DNA of 64,000 nt from the NCBI GenBank assembly GCA_963696325.1, contig CAVOJV010000044.1:49194-113193 (forward strand). The letters are read 5' to 3'. The stretch is from CAVOJV01 sp963696325. GTDB taxonomy: Bacteria; Pseudomonadota; Gammaproteobacteria; Competibacterales; Competibacteraceae. Every line of letters begins with the position of its first letter. Within the stretch, counting starts at the first letter, position 1. Under the pieces are notes generated by a model that searched no databases, was not told the origin of the DNA, and saw only the letters and a list, made by a program, of their open reading frames with translations. Both the position numbers and the translations under genes were made by a program. Shown in pieces: positions 43,855 through 53,775 of the stretch.

Positions 43855-46482
43855 TCAGGCTTCCTGTTGCAGCAGTGTCACGAACGCTGCCGCCGGCACG
43901 GGCCGGCTTCGGTAATACCCTTGGTAGAAATCACAGCCTTGCGCGCTCAGGAAAGCGAGTTGCTCGGCTGTCTCCACGCCTTCGGCCAATACCTTCAGAC
44001 GCAGGGTGTGACCCAGGGCGACGATAGCGGCGGCGATCTCCATATCGTCCTGAAGACGCGGAATGTCATCCACGAAACTCTTGTCGATCTTGAGCACATC
44101 GAGCGGAAAGCGCTTGAGATAAGCCAGGGAGGAATACCCCGTGCCGAAGTCGTCGATGGCTAGGCGCACGCCGAGAGCCCGCAACCGCTGGAGTATTTCC
44201 ACCGCCTCGGCCTCCCGCTCCATCAGCGCGCTCTCGGTCAATTCCAGCTCCAGCCGTTCGGCGGGGAAGCTGGTTTCGGCTAGTACCTTGGCCACCGTCG
44301 CGCTGATGTCGCCATGGCGGAACTGGTGCGGCGAGAGGTTGACGGCCAGATTCAGCGGCGGCAGGCCGGCTTCGATCCACTGCTGACCCTGACGGCAGGT
44401 TTCCCTCAATACCCATTCGCCGATGGCGGCGATCAGACCAGTTTCCTCGGCCACCCGAATGAATCGGCTGGGTGGGATCAGTCCCTCTGTCGGCTCTTGC
44501 CAACGCACCAGGGCCTCGGCGCCGACGATGCGCCCGGAGGTAATCTCGATCTGGGGTTGGTAATGAACCCGCAGCTCGTCCCGGATAAGCGCTCGACGTA
44601 GAAGCGCCTCCAGATTGATCCGACTGCGGGCGGCGGAGGTTAGATCGTCGGAGAAGTATTTGAAATTGCCGCGTCCCTCGCCTTTGGCCTGATACAGCGC
44701 GGCATCCGCCTGCTGCAGCAACGCTTCCAAGGTTTGCCCGTGTTCGGGGAACAGGCTGATGCCGACACTCGCGCCGATGCGCACCTCCGCGCCATTGGAC
44801 AACCGAAAGGGTTCGCTCAATGCGGCGATGATCTCGCTGGCCACCTGGGCGGCATCCTGAGGGTGCCGCAAGTCTTCCAGCAACACGGCGAACTCATCCC
44901 CGCCTAGCCGGGTGACCGTATCGATGCCGCGCCGGCGGACAGTCAATCGTTCGGCGACCTGCTGCAGTAATTCGTCGCCCACCAAATGGCCGAAACTGTC
45001 GTTCACGTCCTTGAAGCGATCCAGGTCCAGCATCAGCAGGGCCAATCGTTTGTGCTCGCGGTGCGACACATCGAGACCGTGCTGGAGGCGGGCGTACAGC
45101 AACAGGCGATTGGGCAACCGGGTGAGCGGATCGTGGTGGGCCAGGAAGTCGAGCCTTGCCTCGGCGTCTTTGCGCTGGGAGATGTCAGCCGAGACACCCA
45201 CATAATGGGTCGCCTGACCCGCTTCATCCCTGACGGCGCTGATGCTAAGCAGCTGAGGGAAAACCTCGCCATTTTTGCGCCGGTTCCAGACCTCGCCCTG
45301 CCAATGCCCGGTGGCGTTAATAGCGGTCCACATGGCCGCGTAGAAATCCAGATCATGACGGCCGGACTTGAGTAAACGCGGCGTCTGTCCCAGCACTTCC
45401 TCTGGGGCGTAGCCGGTCAGTTCGCTGAAGGCCGGATTGACCATGAGGATGCGTTCCTCCGCATCTGTCATCGTGACGCTCTCGCGGGTGTTTTCGAACA
45501 CTGCGGCGGCCTGACGCAGACGTTCCTCGTTGGCCTTGTGTTCGGTGATGTCCTGCGCGCTGCCCACCATACTGAACGGCCGTCCCACCTGATCATATTG
45601 CACTTCACAACTACCACGGATAAAACGGACCTTGCCATCCGGCAGGATGATGCGAAAATCCAGTGCTTGCGGTTCTTTCCCCGCTAGACAGGCGCTGTGC
45701 CACGCTTGCACCGCGGCAACGTCACCGGGGTGGATCAGGGCGAGATACGACGCCATGGAGTGCGCGAATGTGTCGGGTGCAACGCCATAAAGTCGGTACA
45801 TCTCCTCCGACCAGCTGATAAAGCCGCTCGCTAACTCGATGCGCCAACTGCCGATATGAGCGATCCGTTGTGATTCGGACAGGATTGCCTCTTTATCCTG
45901 TAATGACTCCTCGGCCTGTTTGCGCGCGGTGATGTCGCTCAGCACGACGCGGCACCCGGGGGCGCCGTCGGCGTCCTGCGCCACGGTCGCCTCCAGCCGC
46001 GCCCAGCAGGGGGCGGCGTCCGCACGCAACATTCTCAGCTCGCACGCCCGCGGCGCGCCTGTCGCAAAGAGCTGTTGGCGGAAGCGGTAGTAGCTGTCCT
46101 GGGCTTCGGGACAGATAAAGCGGGAGATCGGCTGCTTGACCAAATCGTCCCGGGTCACGCCCAGCAGAGTCGCGGCGGTGAGATTGGCCTCCAGGATCAG
46201 GCCCTGCTCGCTGAGGGTGACATAGCCGACCGGCGCCAGATCGTAGAGGTCGAAATAGCGCGCCCGCGCGGCCTCCAGTTCCACCTGTGTGCGGCGCAGT
46301 TCCTCGTTCTGCATCTCCAGCTCGATCTGGTGCACCCGCAGTTCGTGGAGCGTCTGCCGGATGCCTTCGGGCGACCGGGACTCCAGGTTTTCCGACGACT
46401 GGGCCGCTTCTTTCCGGGCCATCTCTTCGGCCTGCCGGCGCAGTTCGGCGGCGGGTCGGGGCCGGTCATCCTGGCTTTTCAT
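43855..46482 (-). CDS. PAS-PAS-PAS-GGDEF-EAL cyclic di-GMP protein
   Basis: 875 residues with no membrane span. An N-terminal helical stretch (1-75) precedes three PAS domains at about 75-190 (YFDLYDLAPVGYVTLSEQGL), 195-315 (SEEMYRLYGVAPDTFAHSMA) and 320-435 (MVNPAFSELTGYAPEEVLGQ). The GGDEF domain has an intact TRLGGDEFAVLL, and the EAL domain has GAEALVRWQEP, the metal-site segment AIDDFGTGYSSLAYL, DVLKIDKSFVDD and GVETAEQLAFL. Both catalytic sites look complete, so it may make or degrade c-di-GMP. Its ATG overlaps the stop of the CheB-CheR gene as ATGA, implying a shared signal. Confidence 0.93.
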   Translation of the reverse strand: MKSQDDRPRPAAELRRQAEEMARKEAAQSSENLESRSPEGIRQTLHELRVHQIELEMQNEELRRTQVELEAARARYFDLYDLAPVGYVTLSEQGLILEANLTAATLLGVTRDDLVKQPISRFICPEAQDSYYRFRQQLFATGAPRACELRMLRADAAPCWARLEATVAQDADGAPGCRVVLSDITARKQAEESLQDKEAILSESQRIAHIGSWRIELASGFISWSEEMYRLYGVAPDTFAHSMASYLALIHPGDVAAVQAWHSACLAGKEPQALDFRIILPDGKVRFIRGSCEVQYDQVGRPFSMVGSAQDITEHKANEERLRQAAAVFENTRESVTMTDAEERILMVNPAFSELTGYAPEEVLGQTPRLLKSGRHDLDFYAAMWTAINATGHWQGEVWNRRKNGEVFPQLLSISAVRDEAGQATHYVGVSADISQRKDAEARLDFLAHHDPLTRLPNRLLLYARLQHGLDVSHREHKRLALLMLDLDRFKDVNDSFGHLVGDELLQQVAERLTVRRRGIDTVTRLGGDEFAVLLEDLRHPQDAAQVASEIIAALSEPFRLSNGAEVRIGASVGISLFPEHGQTLEALLQQADAALYQAKGEGRGNFKYFSDDLTSAARSRINLEALLRRALIRDELRVHYQPQIEITSGRIVGAEALVRWQEPTEGLIPPSRFIRVAEETGLIAAIGEWVLRETCRQGQQWIEAGLPPLNLAVNLSPHQFRHGDISATVAKVLAETSFPAERLELELTESALMEREAEAVEILQRLRALGVRLAIDDFGTGYSSLAYLKRFPLDVLKIDKSFVDDIPRLQDDMEIAAAIVALGHTLRLKVLAEGVETAEQLAFLSAQGCDFYQGYYRSRPVPAAAFVTLLQQEA

Positions 46483-49400
46483 GGTGTGTTTCCCCCTTCG
46501 AGCCCATTCTTTGATTCTCTCGCCCGTTCCGTGGTCGCAATCGCGTACAGCTGCCCGGCCTCATTCACCAACGCGGTGGCGGTCAGCCAGATCTCCACGA
46601 CCGTACCCTCTTTGGTGATCCGTTGGGTGCGATACGGCTCCAGAATTTCAGCCCGGCTAAGCTGCTGTAACTTGATCAACGCTTGCTTTCGCTGCCCCTC
46701 CGGGATCCGGTCGCGGACGTTCATCGCCAGCGCCTCGGCCTCGCTCCAGCCATACATCCTCTCCGCCCCGGGTTCCAGGCCAGGATGCGGCCCTCCAGGT
46801 CCTGCACGGTGATGGCATCGTGGGCATCGCGCACCACCACGGCCAGCCGGAGCAGGTCATTGGCTTTCCGCAGCGCCGCCCGCGTCCGCTCCATCTCCGT
46901 GATGTCCACAAAGGTGATGACCGCGCCTTCGATTACGTTGTTGAGCGTGCGGTAGGGCTGGATGCGCAGCGCGTACCACTGGCCCGCCGTGGTCTGCACG
47001 ATCACCTCTTTGGGAATCAGCGTGTCCAGCACGGCCTGCGTGTCCGCCACCAGGCGGTCGTAGCCGACCAGGTTGGAGGCGAGGTGGCCCACGGGGCGCC
47101 CCACGTCGCTCAGGATCAGGTTGATGATCACGCTGGCGGTGGGGGTGAAGCGCAGGATGCGCAGGCGATGATCCACAAAGACGGTGCCGATGCCGGTGCC
47201 GGCCAGCAGGTTGTTCATATCGTTGTTGGCCTGCGACAGATCGGCCACTTTGGCTTGCAGTTCGGTGTTGACCGTGGCCAGTTCCTCATTGACCGACTGC
47301 AATTCCTCCTTGGAGGTCTCCAGTTCCTCGTTGGTGGAGTGCAATTCCTCGTTGACCGACTGCATTTCCTCGTTGGAGGATTTGAGCTCTTCGTTGGAAG
47401 TCTCCAGTTCCTCATTGGCGGTCTGGAGGTATTCTTCCTTGGCCCGCAATTCCTGCTTGAGCGCCGCGATGCGCGCGTCGGCATCCGCTATCGGGCCCGT
47501 CCGCGCCTGCCCGGCTTGCAGCGGCGGCCTGCGGCGCCGTTCGGGGTCCGAGGGTAGCGCTTCCTCCAGAATGACCAGGTACAGAGGCGCCTCCGGCGTC
47601 GCGGCGGGGCCTGGGGCTACCGGACGGATAGTCAGGTTGACCGTGGTGAAGTGGCCGTTGGTTTTGACGCGCAAGCCCGGGCGGCGCACGATCTCCTGGG
47701 TGCCCGCGGCGTTGTGCAGGGCCGTGGTCAGGTCGCGCCGCAAGCCGTCGCGGGCCATCTTCAGGAGGTTCATGCCGGCTTCGCCGGGGGTCGGCTCCAG
47801 ATACAGCCCGGTGCGGCCGTGAAGGTAGAGGATGTCGCCCGTCCGTTGACGAGCGCGCCGACCGGGGCGAGCTGTTGCAGCAGCGCCTGTTCGGTCAGCT
47901 CGCGCAGCGGCAGTTTTCCGGGGAAGGCCGGCTTTCCGGCAACCCGCGGGAGCGCCGCAGCTAGCGCTGTCATGGGCGGCAGAAAGCGGCCCTGGGCCGC
48001 GCGCTGGGCGCTGTAACGTCCTCCTTGCGCTGATACAGCTTCAACTTGCGGTCCAGCGCGGCAAACAGATCGTCACACTCGCCCACGGTCTCGGAGGTGC
48101 CCAGGAACAGAAAACCACCCGGGTTCAGCGCGTAGTGGAACAGGGGTATGAGCTTCTTCTGCAAGTCCCCGTCCATATAGATCAGGAGGTTGCGGCAACT
48201 GATCAGGTCGAGTTTGGAGAACGGCGGGTCTTTGATCACATTCTGCTCGGAAAAGACCAGCAGGTCGCGGATGCCTTTGTGGATGCGGTAGGCGCTGCCG
48301 TCGGGCTCGGCCGCGAAAAAGCGCGCCAGCCGCTCCGGCGAGAGGTCGGCAGCGAGGCTGGCCGGATAGAGGCCAGCGCGGGCCGTGGCAATCGCCTGCC
48401 TGTCAATGTCGGTGGCGAAGACCTGCACCTTGAAACTCTGTTTCATCGCCTCCTGACGTTCGGCGAGCAGGATGGCGAGGGAATAGGCCTCCTCGCCGGT
48501 CGAGCATCCCGGCGACCAGACGCGGATCACAGCGTCCGCGGGCTTGCCGGCAAAGAGCTTGGGAATGACCTGTTCCTCGAGCGCCTGGAAGGCCTCCGGA
48601 TCGCGGAAGAAATGGGTCACGCCGATCAACAGGTCGCGAAACAGCGCGTCCACCTCCGCCGGCGTCTGCTGCAAATACTTGACGTAGCCATCCAGCGTTT
48701 CGAGCTGGTGGACGGCCAGGCGCCGCTCGATGCGGCGGTGGAGGGTGCTCGGCTTGTACTGGGAAAAGTCGTGGCCGGTCTGAGCACGCAGCAGGATGAA
48801 GATCTTCTTCAATGCGTTCTCGGCCTGGGGCGCCGGGACGGTGGGGGGCCGGGAGGGCTTGCCAAAGGCGTGAGCCACGTAGGCGATGAGCTGGGCGGGC
48901 ATCTCGGCCGGCGGCAGCTCATAGTCCACCAGGCCGGTGGCGATGGCGCTGCGCGGCATGCCGTCGTACTCGGTGGAGGCGGGGTGCTGAGCCATGACCA
49001 TGCCGCCCTCGCCCTTGATGGCCCGCACGCCCAGGGTGCCGTCGCTACCGGTGCCCGACAGCACGATGCCGATGGCCCGCTCGCGCTGGTCCTGGGCCAG
49101 GGAGCGGAAGAAGAAGTCAATCGGCAGACGCTGCCCGCGGGGGGCGGCAGGTTCCAGCAAGTGGAGCGTGCCGTTTAGAAACGCCATGTCGCGGTTGGGC
49201 GGGATGATGTAGGCGCAGTTGGGCTGTACCGCCATCCCGTCCTCGACCTCGAAGACCTGCATGCGGGTATAGCGCCGGAGGAGGTCGGTGAGGATGCTCT
49301 TGTGGTCCGGGGCCAGGTGCTGCACCAGCACAAAGGCCATGCCGGGGTCGGTGGCGGCGGGTAGGGCGGAAAAGAACGCCTCGAACGCCGCCAGCCCCCC

Positions 49401-49505
49401 GGCGGAGGCGCCGAGACCGACAATGGGGAAAGCGGCAGCCGGGACCGGCAGCGGCACGTCGGGTGCACTGGCTGAGGCAGGCTGAGCTTGGTTGTTGGCG
49501 GTCAA
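46479..49505 (-). pseudogene. CheB-CheR-PAS fusion (chemotaxis-type methylesterase/methyltransferase), frameshifted
   Basis: From ATG 49505: a CheB methylesterase domain with VGLGASAGGLAAFE (Ser), FVLVQHLAPDHKS (His) and LSGTGSDGTLG (Asp). Next is CheR (DFSQYKPSTLHRRIERRLAV, GVTHFFRDPEAF, VWSPGCSTGEEAYSLA, FATDID). A frame change near 48010 follows (APSAR to AQGRFLPPMTALA), another near 47800 (LVNGRGDILYLHGR), then a long NEELETSNEELKSSNEEM coiled coil and PAS domains. A third change near 46745 (NPG to ERMYGWSEAEALA) completes the last PAS, ending at 46479. Joined, it is a ~1000-residue CheB-CheR-PAS protein of a well-known type. The three shifts make its present state doubtful. Confidence 0.85.
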
Positions 49506-49753
49506 GATTTTCTCCCATCTTCTGGGCTGGCTATCCGTCAGGAACCGCCGCGGTGAGAACGGCTACCGCGGCACGCTGGCCGCAAGCGCCCCTGGTGAAG
49601 CGCCTGCGTTCGGCTCGGCGGCAGTTGCCCACGCAGGAAGGAGCGACTTTCGCGAAGTTTAGCGTTGCGGATTTCCGATCTAACTTTCATATTATAGGCG
49701 TTACGCATCAGCCGCGCCTCCAGAGCGTCCAGGTCAGTAGACGCGGCAGCAGG

Positions 49754-51778
49754 TTACTTGGCGATCAGCGTAATCGTACCTGCCTCGGCCGGCAGGGTGA
49801 CGACGCGGCTGCGCAGGCCTTGCAAGGCGGGCGCGAGCAGTTCGCTCGGTAACTCCGTGTAGGGGAGGTCCACGGCGAGAGTGAAGAAATTCATCCGCCG
49901 CACCTGGCCCTGCAAGCTGAGGCTACCGAGCCAGAGGGGCTCCTTATCGAGGCCGCCCAGCCAAAGCCGGGGATTGTTATCGTCTGTCAAGCGCACCCCA
50001 ATATCCCAAAAGCGCAGCACCCATCGGGTATCAGTGGTTTCGCCGGGATGTACCAGGGTTAAATCCTCATGGCCGCCATCGTGTACCTGGGGTAGGACCG
50101 GCAGGTCGGCGAGCCGTGCCTGAGGGCTCAGCCACATCAGGGCATTCTGTAAAGTTAGCGCTGGGGCTACCCGCCAGCCGGCATCACCCAAGCGCAGTTC
50201 CAGTTCGGCACTGGGTCCCGCCCATTGCAATACCAGACCTTGCTGGCGCCGGTGCCGGAAATCCAGGCGCTGGGTGGGCAAGCGTTGCCAGCCTCCCTGC
50301 CACCACTGGTTCCATGACATCACCTGCTGGGTCGGATTCACCTTGTAGCGTTGCAGTAGATCCTGGTGGTGCAGTCCGGTGTACGCGAGGTCCGAAGCCA
50401 CCAGCGCGACCAGACTGACGACTAACAAGCCGCGGCTGTCCAAGCGCGGCGCCGGGTGGCGATTGTAGGCCAGACTCAACAAGGCTACCCAAATCAAGCC
50501 CAGACTCAGCCCCGCCAGGGCGTCGGTAAGCCAGAACGCTCCTAAGTAGAGCTTGGATAACGTGATGGGGAGGATGATGAGCGCCGCGGTCAGGTAGGGT
50601 ATCCAGCGCCAGGTGAGCGGCGTTTCGCGGGCCACCAGCACGCTTAAAAAGCCAAACAGAATGGTGGTCAGGGTGGCGTGGTTGGAAGGAAAGGAATAAT
50701 TAAAGATGCCTGTATAGATTTTGGACGGAGGAGGTACCTTGAACAGGCAGGTAAACAGCGTATTGGTAGCCAAGCCAAAGCCCAGGGCGCCCAGCCAATG
50801 CCGTGCCGCTGAGCAAAATCGTCGCCAGTAAAGCCAGACGAACACTGTTATGGTCAGGGACAGTTTGACTGGCAGGCTACCCAGTTCGGTGATGAAAACC
50901 ATCATATTGTCCGCCCAGGGGGTGCGTAGATCCTGGAGAAAGCGATACAGGCTTTGATCCAATGCCGTGGGTAGGTTCTGGCCGGCGGCATTCATGATCA
51001 AACTGAGCAGGACGATGATTCCCAGCAGGAGCACGGCAAGGATAGCCAAGCCGCGCAACTCCCCCTGGGCCGGGTCCAACAGGGAGGCGCTGATGGGACC
51101 GATCAGGGGACGGCCGTGGCTCCAAGCGGCGAATGTTTGCAACCAGCCATTGAGGCGCGGTTGCAGCAGGAGGACCAGCACACGCACCAGCCAGACGGTG
51201 CCCCACAGCAGCATAACCACCAGCAAAATCAGCACTACCAGGCGCCAGGCCACCTGGGAGGCCAGTTCCAGGGAGGCGCCGAAGACCATGCCAGGGATTA
51301 GATATGCGGGCGCCCAGAGCAGGGCGGAGACCACGTTGACGACGAGGAAGCGTCCCCAGGGCATATCCAGCATACCGGCTACGGTGGGGAGCGTGCCTCG
51401 GACCGGACCGAAAAAACGCGCCAATAGAATGCTCTTACCGCCATGGCGCTGGAAAAAAGCCTCGCCGCGAAGCAGTATATTCGGATGCCTGGAAAACGGC
51501 CACAATTGCCGCAGGTGTTGATGAAACGCGCGTCCCAGCCAAAAACTCAGGGCATCACCAACCACGGCGCCGGCCGCTGCCCAGGCATAGGCCGGCCAGA
51601 ATTCCAATTGCCCCAAGCCAATGAGCGCGCCAAGGCTAAACATGATAATGGCGCCTGGAATGATAACGCCCACGATAGTCAGCGCTTCAGCCAAAGAGCT
51701 AACAAAGATCGCCGCGCCCATCCAGCCGGGATTGGCCGCGACCCAGGCGAGCATGGCTTGGAAAGATTCAGGACTCAT
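49754..51778 (-). CDS. DedA-PAP2 fusion membrane protein (LssY-like) with altered phosphatase motifs
   Basis: 674 residues. The N-terminal DedA/SNARE-associated domain (1-170) has GVIIPGAIIMFSLGALIG and RHGGKSILLARFFGPVRGTL. The middle PAP2-like domain (about 245-440) keeps YSFPSNHATL at 361-370. The third PAP2 motif, however, reads SKLYLGAFWLTD at 408-419 (family SR-x5-H), with Lys for Arg and Phe for the catalytic His, and the first motif has KVPPPS instead of a KxxxxxxRP pattern. The C-terminal soluble region (about 470-674) resembles the LssY C-terminal domain. It is likely an inner-membrane lipid-handling protein whose phosphatase activity may be lost. Monocistronic, divergent from the ABC operon. 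Confidence 0.85.
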   Translation of the reverse strand: MSPESFQAMLAWVAANPGWMGAAIFVSSLAEALTIVGVIIPGAIIMFSLGALIGLGQLEFWPAYAWAAAGAVVGDALSFWLGRAFHQHLRQLWPFSRHPNILLRGEAFFQRHGGKSILLARFFGPVRGTLPTVAGMLDMPWGRFLVVNVVSALLWAPAYLIPGMVFGASLELASQVAWRLVVLILLVVMLLWGTVWLVRVLVLLLQPRLNGWLQTFAAWSHGRPLIGPISASLLDPAQGELRGLAILAVLLLGIIVLLSLIMNAAGQNLPTALDQSLYRFLQDLRTPWADNMMVFITELGSLPVKLSLTITVFVWLYWRRFCSAARHWLGALGFGLATNTLFTCLFKVPPPSKIYTGIFNYSFPSNHATLTTILFGFLSVLVARETPLTWRWIPYLTAALIILPITLSKLYLGAFWLTDALAGLSLGLIWVALLSLAYNRHPAPRLDSRGLLVVSLVALVASDLAYTGLHHQDLLQRYKVNPTQQVMSWNQWWQGGWQRLPTQRLDFRHRRQQGLVLQWAGPSAELELRLGDAGWRVAPALTLQNALMWLSPQARLADLPVLPQVHDGGHEDLTLVHPGETTDTRWVLRFWDIGVRLTDDNNPRLWLGGLDKEPLWLGSLSLQGQVRRMNFFTLAVDLPYTELPSELLAPALQGLRSRVVTLPAEAGTITLIAK

Positions 51779-51926
51779 ACCAGTGATTATCCAGACCTAT
51801 TCAGGTTAAATTATGTAAGCGTGGCGTTCCCGGTTGCCGCCAAAGTTCGCCTGTGCCGCGCGGAAAGACAATTTTTTGGCATTTCCGTACCGGTTACCTT
51901 CACGTCATTGCCCGGAGAATTCATCC

Positions 51927-52889
51927 ATGTCTCAAGCCCGCGCCCTGCTAGCTGCTCTGCTACTGGCTGTTGTAACCAGCAATGCTCATGCCGACGCCAA
52001 GCACGTGGCCATCGTCCAACTCGTCGAGCATCCGTCTCTGGACGCTGTCCACCAGGGTATTGTCGATGAACTGGCCGATGCCGGTTTCGTGGCCAACCAA
52101 AATTTTAAGCTGGATTATCAGAATGCCCAGGGCAACCCGGCGACGGCGGCCCAGATCGCCCGCAAATTCATCGGTGACACTCCCGACGTGATCATCGCCA
52201 TTTCTACCCCTGCGGCGCAGGCCGTGGCCGCCGCTACCCGCGATATTCCTATCGTGTTCAGCGCTGTCTCCGATCCGGTGGGGGCCAAGCTGGTCAGGGA
52301 TATGGCTCATCCGGAGGGTAACATCACCGGTACCAGCGATCTTGCCCCCCTGGCCGAGCAACTGGGCCTGATCAAGGAAATCACACCTAACGCCAAGACC
52401 CTGGGGGTGATCTATAACAGTGGCGAGGCCAATTCCGTATCCCTGGTCGGTTTGTTGAAAGAGCTGGCGTCAAGCCGGGGATTCACGATTATAGAGGCAG
52501 TTGCCTCTAAGTCCAGCGAAGTGCTGAACGCTGCCCGCAAACTGGCGGGGAACGTGGATGCTATTTACATCCCCTTGGATAACACCGTGGTCTCTGCTCT
52601 GGAAGCCGTCATCAAGGTGGGCAGGGAGGCCAAGATCCCCATCTACAGCGCCGATACCGATTCCGTGGACCGCGGCACGCTGGCTGCCCTGGGTTTCGAC
52701 TATTACGACGTGGGCCGTCAGACCGGCCAGCAGGTGGTCAGGATTCTGAAGGGTGAAAAGCCCAGTGCCATTCCCGTGGAGCGAGTGAACAGACTGAATC
52801 TGTTTGTCAATCCCGAGGCCGCCGAGGCCATCGGTTTGAAATTGCCGGAAGCCGTGCTGGAACGAGCGTTGAACCTCGTGGCGGAATAG
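51927..52889 (+). CDS. ABC transporter substrate-binding protein, TrpX/COG2984 type
   Basis: 320 residues from ATG 51927, which has ggagaa ahead and begins a signal peptide (ARALLAALLLAVVTSNAHA). Mature segments include VAIVQLVEHPSLDAVHQGIV, NPATAAQIARKFIGDTPDVI, ISTPAAQAVAAATRDIPIVF, AVSDPVGAKLV and IPIYSADTDSVDRGTLAALG. These mark the ABC-type uncharacterised/tryptophan-type uptake family with the periplasmic-binding fold. The frame is open further upstream but without a start signal. It is the first gene of a three-gene operon with permease and ATPase. The substrate is probably an aromatic amino acid or a related compound, by family only. Confidence 0.9.
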   Translation: MSQARALLAALLLAVVTSNAHADAKHVAIVQLVEHPSLDAVHQGIVDELADAGFVANQNFKLDYQNAQGNPATAAQIARKFIGDTPDVIIAISTPAAQAVAAATRDIPIVFSAVSDPVGAKLVRDMAHPEGNITGTSDLAPLAEQLGLIKEITPNAKTLGVIYNSGEANSVSLVGLLKELASSRGFTIIEAVASKSSEVLNAARKLAGNVDAIYIPLDNTVVSALEAVIKVGREAKIPIYSADTDSVDRGTLAALGFDYYDVGRQTGQQVVRILKGEKPSAIPVERVNRLNLFVNPEAAEAIGLKLPEAVLERALNLVAE

Positions 52890-52893
52890 CCCG

Positions 52894-53775
52894 ATGAGCC
52901 TGTTCGCCTTATTGGGCGCCATCGAGGTAGGGCTGGTTTTCGGCCTCGTGGCGCTGGGAGTGTATCTGTCCTTCCGCGTATTGCAATTCCCCGATCTCAC
53001 GGTGGATGGCAGCTTTCCGCTGGGCGCGGCGGTGGCGGCGACGCTGATTGTCCAGGGCGGCAATCCCTGGCTGGCCACCCTGGCCGCTCTCCTGGCGGGC
53101 GGTTGCGCCGGTCTAGTGACGGCATGGCTGAACCTGCGTCTGCGCATCCTCAATCTGCTGGCCAGCATCCTCACCATGATCGCGCTGTACTCCATCAATC
53201 TACGCATCATGGGCCGGCCCAACGTGGCTCTGCTGGGCGAGGAGACCATACTCAGTCCGTTGCAAAACCTGGGGATTCCCCTATACGTGCTGACCCCTGT
53301 CGCTTTTGGCGGGGTGGTATTGATCGCCAAGCTCTTGCTGGATTTGTTCCTGACCTCGGAGCTGGGGCTGGCCATGCGCGCCACGGGCGAAAACCCCCGC
53401 ATGGCACGCGCCCAGGGTATCCGGACCGATTGGAGCATCCTGTTGGGGATGGCCTTGAGCAATGCGCTGGTGGCACTGGCCGGCGGCCTGTTCGCGCAGT
53501 CCCAGGGCAGCGCCGACGTGACCATGGGCGTGGGCGTCATCGTGGTGGGACTGGCGGCGGTGATCGGTGGCGAGGCACTGTTCTTTCCCCGCACGGTGAC
53601 GCTGGCGACCGCCGCCTGCGTGCTCGGCTCCGTGCTCTACCGGTTTATCGTGGCCCTGGCCTTGAATGCCGATTTTCTGGGTCTGCAGGCTCAGGACTTG
53701 AACCTGATCACCGCCGTCCTGGTGGCCGCCGCCATGGTATTGCCGCGCCTGCGCCAGGGGGGGCGGAGCCAATGA
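52894..53775 (+). CDS. ABC transporter permease, TrpY type
   Basis: 293 residues with eight or nine hydrophobic segments, of the branched-chain/ribose-type permease superfamily. LGVYLSFRVLQFPDLTVDGS near residue 25 and GLAMRATGENPRMARAQGIR (the EAA-like coupling loop) are typical of this uptake group. It starts four bases after the binding-protein stop and overlaps the ATPase start as ATGA. It would form a homodimeric channel. Intact. Confidence 0.92.
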   Translation: MSLFALLGAIEVGLVFGLVALGVYLSFRVLQFPDLTVDGSFPLGAAVAATLIVQGGNPWLATLAALLAGGCAGLVTAWLNLRLRILNLLASILTMIALYSINLRIMGRPNVALLGEETILSPLQNLGIPLYVLTPVAFGGVVLIAKLLLDLFLTSELGLAMRATGENPRMARAQGIRTDWSILLGMALSNALVALAGGLFAQSQGSADVTMGVGVIVVGLAAVIGGEALFFPRTVTLATAACVLGSVLYRFIVALALNADFLGLQAQDLNLITAVLVAAAMVLPRLRQGGRSQ

